Source of the DNA: Onthophagus taurus
Taxonomy: Eukaryota > Arthropoda > Insecta > Coleoptera > Scarabaeidae
DNA: 64,000 nucleotides
Assembly (NCBI RefSeq): GCF_036711975.1
Contig: NC_091966.1
Location: 2,425,501 to 2,489,500 of the forward strand
Reading direction: 5' to 3'
The notes below the pieces were generated by a model, which saw nothing but the letters and a program-made list of their open reading frames with translations, ran no database searches and was not told where the DNA came from. The position numbers and the translations under genes are program-made. Within the stretch, counting starts at the first letter, position 1. The number at the start of each line of letters is the position of its first letter. This document shows positions 55,675 to 64,000 of this stretch, piece by piece.

Positions 55675-56088
55675 TCAAAATGGACGTGTACAAGTTCCCG
55701 TGGTAAGGGTACAGTTTTGTCTGGACGGCGATGCTGGGTTAGAAAGTCCACTCTCCCTTATTGGAGACAACGTCGGGGTCTTCGTTCTGTGGACATTGCT
55801 ACGTCTCCTCCTCCTATATTGAGGCAACGTCCTCCTGCCTAAACAACGTTGTTGCTGCTGCTGTTGCAAAGCAGTCAACGCATTGGTCAATTCCACCTCA
55901 CTAATCATCCTTCGTCTTTGTGGTGGAGGAAGAGTCGGAAGTTGAGAAAGGCGAGGCTGATGATTTCTTTGATCCGGCAAAGATGGAACAGGCACCAGGT
56001 TACTTATCGTTTGAATCTGTTGAGATTTATCCGAATTATTGCCGTCTTGCGATAAAGGGGCAACTTGGTTATTCTTGGCAGGTACAGT
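55675..56088 (-). CDS. Probable 3' coding exon, Pro/Gln/Arg-rich, unidentified
   Basis: A strong minus-strand acceptor (TTTCTTTTTCTCTATTTATAG) leads in phase 0 into 137 codons and a TGA. The peptide begins TVPAKNNQVAPLSQDGNNSD. It has LSQLPTLPPPQRRRMISEVE, LTNALTALQQQQQQ encoded by mixed CAA/CAG codons, an arginine-rich YRRRRRS patch, and ends GTCTRPF. It looks like the disordered tail of a larger protein, perhaps nuclear from the basic patch, but I do not recognise it. Upstream exons should lie above 56,100 on the minus strand; none was found in this window. An antisense open frame of 78 codons is a shadow. Confidence 0.5.
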   Translation of the reverse strand, partial: TVPAKNNQVAPLSQDGNNSDKSQQIQTISNLVPVPSLPDQRNHQPRLSQLPTLPPPQRRRMISEVELTNALTALQQQQQQRCLGRRTLPQYRRRRRSNVHRTKTPTLSPIRESGLSNPASPSRQNCTLTTGTCTRPF

Positions 56089-56579
56089 CTATAAATAGAG
56101 AAAAAGAAATCGTTAACGAAAAGGACAACGGCCTCTTTAAGAATTACAACACCTAGTTTGATGACGTCGGTTACTATCGATTTGTTTTTGTATGTAGTAG
56201 TTATACTTTTTATTCTGATAAAATTCAAGGTCTATTTTGCATACGTGGGAACCCTGAAAACTAAGGGTTGTAATTTATGGGTTGGGTTCGTATGTAAGAG
56301 AAAATGTTGAGGGGTAGATATAGAGGTGAATTATGAACGAGGAGAATGAGTTAGATGCGGAAAACGTAAATAGAGCCATTTCCTCTATACTAAACGACTT
56401 TTCATTTCTTTGTGAGGGAAGTTTGTTCGTTGGAATTTATGGATCTAATTAAGTATCACCTAGCAACAGGGTGTTAAAGATCAATCAAATGTGAATAAAA
56501 TTCCTTTTTTAATATTGGATTAACTATTGGCTTGTTTAATTATGTCCTATGATTTTGGGGAAGTACTAATAATGATAAA
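56089..56579. other. No recognised gene
   Basis: Presumed intron or intergenic DNA. Purine-rich near 56,300-56,400 without domains. Confidence 0.35.
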
Positions 56580-57150
56580 ATAAAGTGTTAAAGATTGAAA
56601 TTCGATCAACTTTTATAAACCAAAATGGAAATTGAAATTTAGAGGATCGTTTAGCACCCTTTTAAATGTTAATGAACAAAAAATTGTGCGTGGACGTTTT
56701 CAATCAAGTCCTAAAAAAAAATTGTAAAAGACAGTAAATTGGAATACACGATGGATTTGTACGATTCAAAATGGAAATTAAAAATTAGAGGATCGTTTAG
56801 CACCTTTTAAAACGTTGGTGAACAAACAACGAATTGCTCGGGGATGTTTTCAAACAAATCCTAAAAAAAATTTAAAAGATTGAAAATTGAAAAAAAAACT
56901 GATCGATTTACGAAAAAAATCGAAATTTGTGCGATTCAAAATGAAAATTTAAAATAAGAGAATCGTTTAGCACACTTTAAGAAACTGGTAAACCAAAAAT
57001 TATGTTCATATGGTTTCAATGAAGTCCTAAAGAAATTCCGAAAGATGATAAATCTGAAAAATGGATCGATTTATGATGAAAATCAAAATTCGTTTGATTT
57101 CTGCAATCTAAAATGGAAATTAAAAGTTTTAAGGAAATTTCGAAGGAAAT
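56580..57150. repeat. Degenerate ~150-bp tandem repeat
   Basis: Units start near 56,625, 56,768 and 56,938 with ATGGAAATTAAAAATTAGAG and GGATCGTTTAGCACC, followed by TTTCAA-CAA-TCCTAAA and a run of A; a fourth partial unit is at 57,110. Confidence 0.65.
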
Positions 57151-57409
57151 TCCGGTACTGCAATGTAGCAATCCATTGCAGTGACTGGATCGACGTGTAC
57201 TTTTTCATTCCAGCTCGCCCATTCCGGAGCCACTGGAATAGTGTAGACCGACAATGCAGTGCTGGATTGCGAATTCTTAACGAATCGATTAAGAATCCAC
57301 TGGACTGGATTGACTAGCTGGATTACTAGACTGGAATAATGTGAACGATATAATCCAGTCCATTACTGAACTTGATTGATTCGCTGGAATACTGGACTGG
57401 AATAATGTC
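57151..57409. repeat. Simple CTGGA-rich repeat
   Basis: Repeated CTGGATTGACT, CTGGAATAATG and ATCCAGTCC words at 57,185-57,400, with a short GC-moderate lead-in. It abuts the hairpin-word family at about 57,410. Confidence 0.55.
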
Positions 57410-57714
57410 CTAGAACTAGAAACATTCCGTTTAGCAGGATCTTTTTTTAGACGGCTGGTAGCTGGCAAATGATTTTAGTACTAGCTCTAATGTTAGTTCT
57501 AGTGACAGTGCAAGTGTAAAACTAGAACTAACACTATACCTAGAACTAGAATCATTCGGGTTTAGCCGTCTTGAGAGACGTGCGGCTAAATCCGAATGTT
57601 TCTAGTTCTAGGTCTAGTGTTAGTTCTAGTTTTATTTCAGTAAAAATGGACAACAATTTAGCGCCTGTAGTTTCGTAACTATGGTTACTGCATTCATATA
57701 TTGCGAGTTATATA
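57410..57714 (+). repeat. Hairpin-word repeat family copy, left part
   Basis: Contains the ~48-bp-arm hairpin (57,531-57,640) identical in plan to 9,412-9,523, the linker GTAAAAATGGACAACAATTT and the tail CGTAACTATGGTTACTGC through GAGTTATATA, where a LINE interrupts it. The tail continues at 58,997 with AAATTCCCGGTAT. Confidence 0.8.
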
Positions 57715-58721
57715 CGGACGCTCCACAACTACGGCGATCACTAAAATGGTGGAAGAAATAGCAAGAGCACATGACAAACAAGAAAGGCAACAATTAATCT
57801 GTTGTGACTTGAGCCGAGCATTTGATATGGTTGATCATCAACAACTATTGAATAAACTCAGTTTTTATGGAATAAGAGGCATAGCACATAAACTAATGGT
57901 GTCATATCTATCAAATAGGATACAGTGCGTTGGCTGGAGGAATGAAGTCTCAGATCGAAGAGCGTCGAATGAATGTGTACCGTAGGGCTCCATACTTGGG
58001 CCGATACTCTTTGTGGTTTACATTAATGACCTGCGAAGTTGTATGACGACTGCTGCTTCTTGTTTGTATGCTGATGACACGACTTTCATAATACGAGGTA
58101 CGACAAGCGAGGAAATTGAAGTAAAATCTGAACAGACGCTTAAGACAGCCGTTGATTGGATGTGCTAATAACCTGATCCTCAACGCTAGCAAAGCCCAGA
58201 AGATTAACTTATTTAATCATATAGAACATATTACGGTGATGTTTCTGGGTGTGTGTATGGACAGTTCCTTTACCTGGGGTGAACACATTAACTTGCTGTG
58301 CAAGCGTCTTGCGTGTGCGGTGTTTGTAGTGCGCAGTGTTGTTAGATGTACCGATCAAAACGTCGCGAGGATGGCCTACTACTCTTGTTTCCACTCTTTG
58401 GCAAGCTATGGAATCTCGATATGGGGATCAACACCTGGCTTAAGAAGAGTATGATGTGTACGTGTATTGAATAACTTAAAAAATACAGACAGTTGTAGAG
58501 AGACTTTTAAAAGCCATAAAATATTAACGATCCAATGCGTTTATATGTTGGCATGTCTAAATTATATTCATAAAAACAAAACCGATTTTCGATCTAACTC
58601 ACAGGTGTATAATTACAATACACGACACAGATCGTTCTTCGAAACATCGATTGAATGTTACTCAGCAAGAAGTGGATTACCTAAATGTATAATAGACTAC
58701 CACAATCCATTAAGTCATTGA
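57715..58721 (+). pseudogene. LINE reverse transcriptase, broken (Jockey/CR1-like)
   Basis: RT blocks in order: LICCDLSRAFDMVDHQQLL (first catalytic aspartates), FYGIRGIAHKLMVSYLSNR, then the conserved VPQGSILGP in which Gln is now TAG (57,983-57,985). ILFVVYINDL and CLYADDTTFII follow. A frameshift near 58,165 precedes LILNASKAQK, with further breaks before 58,465. The C-terminal part has VYNYNTRHRS. A nonsense codon and two or more frameshifts make it inactive. Confidence 0.88.
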
Positions 58722-58989
58722 ATGTTGTAGATTTTAATAAAATTGTCAAAACGGTACTTATATCGAATTCCTTTTATACTGTTAAGGAATTTCTAACAGC
58801 TAACAATGACGTGTTTGCTGTTCAATAATCAATATCAGCGTAGATTGTAAGTTTTTGATGTATTTTTTGTTGGTTTTCTTTCAGTAATAATGAATCATGT
58901 ATGTATTTTTGTACGTATTTTTTTTCTCCCCGATTTTTTGTATTGTCTTTATAAGTAAATAAACTGATATGATTACATTATATGTGATA
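57715..58989 (+). mobile_element. 5'-truncated LINE inserted in the hairpin-word repeat
   Basis: TTATATA occurs at 57,708-57,714 and again at 58,990-58,996. The uninterrupted sequence at 9,803-9,826 (GAGTTATATAAAATTCCCGG) shows the empty site. The insertion begins within RT and ends after a ~250-bp AT-rich 3' UTR. Confidence 0.8.
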
Positions 58990-58996
58990 TTATATA

Positions 58997-59460
58997 TGAA
59001 ATTCCCGGTATACGTAATTTGGGTTGCGGGGATCAGGAAGAGTCAAAAGAAACCGATAACAACTTTACTAAGGCGTTCTAGAGTGGCGTAATTGTCATTA
59101 CCACTCTCTAAAATAAATTAGGAGTACGAGAAATGACAAATTAATGTTGATGATAATGGGAAAAAGAGAACGCTAATAACAAATCAGACGAAGCAGAAAA
59201 GGGAGAAAGATTCATGGTTATCAGCGACCTTAACCATTGTGAAGTTCCGGTGGCAGATTTCTACGAGGCCCTTCTTTGTGCAAGTGCAGTGTGTTACAAA
59301 AGTCTGGGAGCCTAATTTTGATGTTGTAACTTTGTTCGTTTTTGTGGTATGAATGTGAATTTTTGCTCGGTTGTCCGTCTTATTGTTACTAAACACTCCT
59401 CCAAAATCCAAAGGATGCGTTTTCACAAGGAGTTTCCCGTAGAGGTATTTAATGCACTAT
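58997..59460. other. Hairpin-family tail end, then unassigned DNA
   Basis: AAATTCCCGGTAT ends the repeat at about 59,012. The rest shows no gene; an 80-codon minus frame at 59,184-59,426 has no domain. Confidence 0.4.
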
Positions 59461-59885
59461 CAGTCTTTGTCGGGAGACCGGTAACACCGAGGATTGTCCC
59501 AGAAGTGGAAGACCAAAGACTGCCGTAACTTTCACCATGGTCAAGCATGTCTTGAACAAGATCTGTCAGAATTCCAAAAAGGGTCTCAGAAAAATGGCTA
59601 GGGAGCTGAATATCAGCTGAATGTGCGTGGTCGCTACGTTTTGCAGTTCAAATCATGGTTTGGGACGGAGTCACTTCGGCCTGGAAGACAACGTTGATTT
59701 TTGTAAACAAGGGAATCAATATCAACTCCCAGAACTATTCCTAAGGTGGTTCAGCACTACTCGCCTGATTTTAACGCCCTCGATTTTCCCTATAATCTCG
59801 ACAGTCTGAAGCGCACCAATCAAGGCATGAGACGATCTCGACATCGAGTCTATATGAAGGCGAAGGGTGGATACTTCGAGCTTTG
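59461..59885 (+). pseudogene. mariner-family transposase remnant
   Basis: The N-terminal DNA-binding part reads GNTEDCPRSGRPKTAV, then LRKMARELNIS followed by a stop at 59,618. In another frame comes QIMVWDGVTSAWKTTLIFVN with GINI, the VMVWGGVTSDGKTPLIF block. The tail has AKGGYFE. Large internal deletions remove most catalytic residues. No terminal repeats could be recognised. Confidence 0.75.
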
Positions 59886-61793
59886 ATTGTATATTGTTGT
59901 TTTCATCAACAGAAATATCATGCTAGCGAACTTTTGTGACACCAAACTTTTACAGGTGCTTAAATAAAGTCTAGAGTTCTTCTAACAAACAAAAAAAAAA
60001 CAAGCACTCCAGCACTTCCTGCTTCGACTTCCAAAAGACTAAGTGCAAGGAAGCCTAGCATAGCTTTGTAATTATATAAGTCAAGTTCTCAGCAATTATG
60101 CACAACACGAGAAACGTCTACGCTATAAACGAAATTTTTTATTACTTTGCCAACAATTTTAGTCTTCACGTAACTTGTTATTACATAATTGTAAAAGCCA
60201 ATTTTTAACATTTTTTTCTGAAATAGTAATCATTAATCGTCTATTCTGTTACTTGTTTCAGATGAAATCATATAGCTCAATTAACCTTTCTATCTGAGTC
60301 AAATATTAATTTTTCTATGACCACCGAAAGATAAATTGTGGTTGAAGTAAGAGGATGGGAAAAGAATATTGTGGACGTAGAGGAAATAGAAAGCGAGGAA
60401 AAACACCTCTCTAATGTCGAAGATGCGAGTCATCATCCACACCAATTAAAGAGAGTTGAAAAGAAGAAAAGGATGGTGTTTTATAGATTGAGGCCTGGTT
60501 AGAAGTTATAGAGAGGAGAAAGATGTTCCTAATGGTTTTAAACAGGACTTGGAGCGATTTTCTTGTCAGTGGGTACAAATTATAGAAGAATTAGATGTAG
60601 GACTGCCATTTTTAACTTAGTCAGCAAGAGCAGACCGATTCTTCGTTAACTTGCTGAATAATGACTAGACAATTCAAAGGTCCATCTATAACCCTTCAAA
60701 CGTAAATTTTAAGAAGCATCATGGTCATATAAGAGTCCGACCAAGACACCGCGAAGATGAATGTTGAATTTTCTGTTGTTAGGGATGTGCACCAAACTGT
60801 GAGGATTATGATATGGAGTTTTATAGCTTATAGGAGTAGGTCCCGTTTAGTATTCTTCCGAAAAAATATAAACCCCCAAGGAAATATTTCCAGAGGATAA
60901 TAATCAAAGCGATTTCCCGATTTCTCGTCTATCGAGCATGGTTGGCACATTATGTGGAGGAGATCGAAGAACTTGTTGCATCATCCACAGTCGCAGCAAG
61001 CTTAATAGAATGAATTATGGTTGTTTAGGACACAATACTTCAATCTTAGGAATCAAAGTCACGAAGAGTGTGTGACCAATTCGAAAAGACGAAAATATGA
61101 AGTATTATGGAGACACGAATCTCTTTTGTGGTGATTTCAAAATTTTAAGGAGGAAATACTTCATTTTAAGCAGCTTCAAGAATTTTAACGATTAAATTAA
61201 TTTTAAACTTTAAATTTTAGTTTAAAAGAAATTTTTCTCTTCTAAAACAACCTCCAATTCAATAAATTAAACAGTATTACACGTTAAAGGGTAACGTTTG
61301 ACCTTTAATAAATGCAAATTTACATATCCAAGAGGTCACCGTTGTAATCAGCGATTTAATAATGAACCCATTTTTATGATAATACAATTATATTCTCTCC
61401 TTCTAATTCAAACTTTATACACCTCTATAAATAAAACTATGCCATTAACGATAACCTTCCTGCAGTCCTGCGGCATGTGTCCAGTGACCCAATGCGTAAT
61501 CAAGCTCCAATTGACCATCAAATAATCGATAGGAAATATCAGCTTATTATAGAAACTCAACCGCAACATTAAATATTCATAAATTTAGCTTTATAGTTAA
61601 ATCAAAACTATAATATTAAATTAATTAACTAAATTGAACTTATTTATTATGTATAGCACAAAGTTGCATGTTGATAAACAATAAAAATAATCGAGATTGT
61701 AATCTTATAATCATGTGCAATAGTAATAACGTGAATGTTTCAAAATGCTTTTAATTAAATTGAAAGAAAGCGTAATCAATATACTCCTCTTAC
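59886..61793. other. Intergenic or intronic, nothing recognised
   Basis: No domain, repeat or RNA gene was supported. If the ZDHHC gene to the right continues past its donor at 61,793, its downstream exons would lie here or beyond the mariner relic; no convincing exon was identified. Confidence 0.35.
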
Positions 61794-63023
61794 CTTTTGT
61801 TGTCTACTTCTATGGTTTCCAAAATTACTTAAAACTCGAAATAAAACTCTCAATTTAGCACTGGACCAATGACCATGAGTCCGATGATTTCGTCCTTCGA
61901 TGGCGGGAATTTTTTTACGCATTTTATGTTTACAAAGTGACATCAAACAACGTGGTTCTAACGGGCTATCCGGACTATCCGGCACGGAAACGCAACAATT
62001 CCATTTTTGTTTAACTTTTTTGTTGGTTGGTTTTTCAGTGGGAGCGATGGAATTTTGGTTGGTCACGCAGCTATTGCAGTCTTGGGGAGTGGTTGGAGGT
62101 GTTGGGGTTGGTTCAACGCATGAAACGGTTTCTTCAATCACGGTGCAAGTGTAAACTGTCATTCTAGAACGACCCTCGCATAAAAGATCTGCCGGGCGAT
62201 GTCTTAAATTGGAACAATTTCGAGTATCTTCAGTTGGGGGTGGTTGTTGGGGTTCTTGTGGTTGTTGCGGCGGTTGAGGTCTTTGTTGCCGAATATATTC
62301 GTAAGTTGTTAAACCGAGGAAGGAGATGTAAATGTGAAAGAAGCAAAGGTGGAGGAGAAGTCCTGCTGTGATCGCCGCGAGGAGTCCGAGTGCTGCTACG
62401 ACGGCTAAAAACGCGGCGTCTGAGGATGGTAAAGATGATTGAATGGGAAGCGTTATGTTATCTGGTTTTGAAAACCATCCGGATTCAGTTTGGTGGAAAA
62501 TTAATTCGGCTATTGCTAAAATAGCGACGAAAGCCGCTGCAGCAACCGCCGTTGATACGCACATAAGAAATGTTACGTAGTTTCTTGCACCTACGCAATG
62601 ATTCAACCACTTACAATGATGATCAAACCCTTCAACGCACTTGTTGCAAGCTCCGCAATGTTTCGTTCTGTCACTTGTCGTTTTTATTTTGCATAAATTA
62701 CAATTTCCATCTTCGATAACGTGGATGTGTTTCGATCTGTCCAATTCAGGTACTGGAACCGGAACGTTTTTTCTTAATTCCGGTTCGGCTGGGTCTACTA
62801 AAGATGCACCTAAATGCGATGCCAAATGTAATAGGAGCAACGTTGATAGAGTTGCCAAAGCTCCCGATTGCCAATTTGGTGGTAATGCGGGAATGACCAC
62901 CAAAAAAGAACCGGTTGAAAGACTTGCTATCGTTAACCAACCGGAAACTTGAAGTGGATGCAACGGAAGCTGAAGGCCGTGCACTCGTCTCAGCTTCCGT
63001 ATGTTGTCAACCGAACTCAGCAT
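61794..63023 (-). CDS. ZDHHC1/11-type palmitoyltransferase, 5' exon
   Basis: The minus-strand frame from ATG at 63,023 encodes 410 residues up to a consensus donor (ACAAAAG/GTAAGAG). Continuing into the intron adds only five codons and a stop, so the true protein probably has more exons. Hydrophobic segments lie at about 28-48 and 55-75. The cysteine-rich domain (106-155) contains CNLCKIKTTSDRTKHCGACN and FDHHCKWLNHCVG, with the catalytic cysteine at residue 137. Two more membrane segments are at 152-175 and 204-232, followed by TTYE (239-242), the family's TTxE motif. The tail is Pro/Gln- and Cys-rich. WLNHC after DHHC, instead of the commoner WVNNC, points to the ZDHHC1/11 group. It would S-acylate proteins at endomembranes. 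Confidence 0.9.
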
Positions 63024-63483
63024 TGCTCATTGCTGTATTGGAACACGAGGAATACATCACCCGCACACCAACCACCTTGCCAACTGTTTGACATCCACCG
63101 ACTACACGCACGTGCCCCAAGTGTTTTTAACTAACGACTCATAACGAATTCTTCCGTTTTAGTTATTGATTTTTCAAATCGAAGTGGTCGCCATCTGTTA
63201 TGGAGAATTTAAAACTTTATGGATTATTTTAAATAAGAAGAATTCTGTTTATTTCCAAATATGTTTTTGTACTGAAACGGTGTTCTGTTACTAATTAAAT
63301 GTTACGCAATCTCACTTTCTTTTCCACGTGGAGTATCATCAATCCTTTAATTAAATCAGTTATGTAACATTGTTTCAAAAATAAGACAGGATTTGTTGTG
63401 GTAAACTGAATCAAATTTGAATTAATTATTAAAATATATTTATAAAGATTATTTTTATAACAATAATCTTAAACTAAATAAAA
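63024..63483. other. Region between the cuticle gene and the ZDHHC gene
   Basis: Both neighbours are on the minus strand, so this holds the 3' end of the cuticle gene and the 5' region of the ZDHHC gene. The right part is AT-rich. The stretch at 63,024-63,190 is GC-moderate and is probably the ZDHHC 5' UTR. An out-of-frame ATG lies at 63,030. Confidence 0.45.
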
Positions 63484-63987
63484 TTACAAACTCAACGCAT
63501 TTTTATAAGATTGCAAAAATTCGCTTTTAATAGCAGCTACTTCTTCAGTATCTTGAGCATGAGAAAGTTGTTGTACAGCTTCCAACAAAGCTTCATTACT
63601 TAAAGGAACAAATTCTTCTTCTTCACTTACGCGAAGGCCTTTTCCTTCTTTTAGTGGTGGAAGAAGACTTCTGATGTTGCTCGAGATGGCTAAATGGGCG
63701 TTTCTGGCTTGAACGACTTCTGGTAATTCTTGTGGGATGATCGTTCCCGTAGGAACGAATCCCTCAGAACCGGCTGTGTACGAAACTGATTGTTTATCAC
63801 CGGAATCATCTAAGTAACTGTAGCTGCCTTTAACGGTTCCATCATGATCCCTTTCTTCATTGATGGTGATGTTTTTCGAGATGAAGGAGTACACGTAATG
63901 GCCAGCATTGTCGCTTGCTACTTCAACTATGGCTTGGTCCTCAACTGGTTTTGAGAGACCCACCGCAAATAAACCGATTAAAACGAT
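63484..63987 (-). CDS. R&R-type cuticle protein, main exon (5' exon outside window)
   Basis: After the acceptor TTTCTAG the exon opens IVLIGLFAVGLSKPVEDQ, the hydrophobic end of a signal peptide. The start codon must therefore lie in a short first exon beyond the right edge, the usual layout of insect cuticle genes. The Rebers-Riddiford chitin-binding region follows: YVYSFISKNITINEERDHDG, GSYSYLDDSGDKQSVSYTAG and EGFVPTG. The C-terminal ~75 residues are helical and charged (VVQARNAHLAISSNI, EEEEFVPLSN, AIKSEFLQSYKNAL) and are unusual for a simple cuticle protein. The product should be secreted and bind chitin in cuticle. 168 codons plus stop are present. Confidence 0.92.
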   Translation of the reverse strand: MVLIGLFAVGLSKPVEDQAIVEVASDNAGHYVYSFISKNITINEERDHDGTVKGSYSYLDDSGDKQSVSYTAGSEGFVPTGTIIPQELPEVVQARNAHLAISSNIRSLLPPLKEGKGLRVSEEEEFVPLSNEALLEAVQQLSHAQDTEEVAAIKSEFLQSYKNALSL

Positions 63988-64000
63988 CTAGAAATTAAAA

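Noticed and set aside
61900..62952. Plus-strand frames of 84 and 103 codons
   Set aside because: Antisense shadows of the ZDHHC coding exon.

Overview
This is a eukaryotic, AT-rich, repeat-laden window with GT-AG introns. It is almost certainly an insect, and I infer a beetle-like holometabolous genome. The basis is an R&R-type chitin-binding cuticle protein, an intersex/MED29 gene of insect type, and decayed non-LTR, mariner/Tc1 and PIF/Harbinger elements. No bacterial-style operons, CRISPR arrays, tRNA or rRNA genes were seen.

Region 1-33.4 kb is nearly gene-free. It holds one plausible orphan exon (238-441, minus) and several GC-richer unassigned islands (about 7.43-7.89, 12.7-13.2, 18.08-18.52, 27.2-27.9 kb). 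The rest is repeats: a family of hairpin-forming sequence built from the words TAGTTCTAG and GGGTTTAGCC, a ~178-bp satellite (8.7-17.4 kb) that turns into a dimeric higher-order repeat, a 4.36-kb inverted repeat (22.07-26.43 kb), Harbinger-type elements and MITEs nested in one another, and a 21-bp minisatellite (28-30 and 32 kb). Several insertions have readable target-site duplications, so the order of events can be reconstructed.

Region 33.4-41.9 kb is a compact gene cluster: the last exon of an unidentified small membrane protein (minus), ATP23 (minus), intersex/MED29 (minus), V-ATPase subunit E (plus, divergent from intersex), and the 3' exon of a DUS1L-type tRNA dihydrouridine synthase (minus, convergent with V-ATPase E). 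A ~1.1-kb tandem duplication of the ATP23-intersex junction left one good and one broken copy of each gene, in opposite copies. A 173-bp satellite array now separates the duplicates.

Region 41.7-54.7 kb is the DUS1L gene. Five exons lie at 53.2-54.7 kb and the zinc-binding C-terminal exon at 41.7 kb, leaving an ~11.4-kb intron. Inside that intron, on the opposite strand, sits an intact, intronless 717-codon cullin-4-like gene (46,621-48,774), probably a retrogene. The rest of the intron is decayed LINEs, foldback elements and a composite MITE structure.

Region 54.7-64 kb holds a probable 3' coding exon of unknown identity (55,675-56,088, minus), a 5'-truncated LINE inside another copy of the hairpin family, a mariner relic, a ZDHHC1/11-type palmitoyltransferase 5' exon (61,794-63,023, minus) and the main exon of a cuticle protein whose first exon lies beyond the right edge (63,484-63,987, minus).

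All domain and family calls come from reading the translations by eye; no database search was run.
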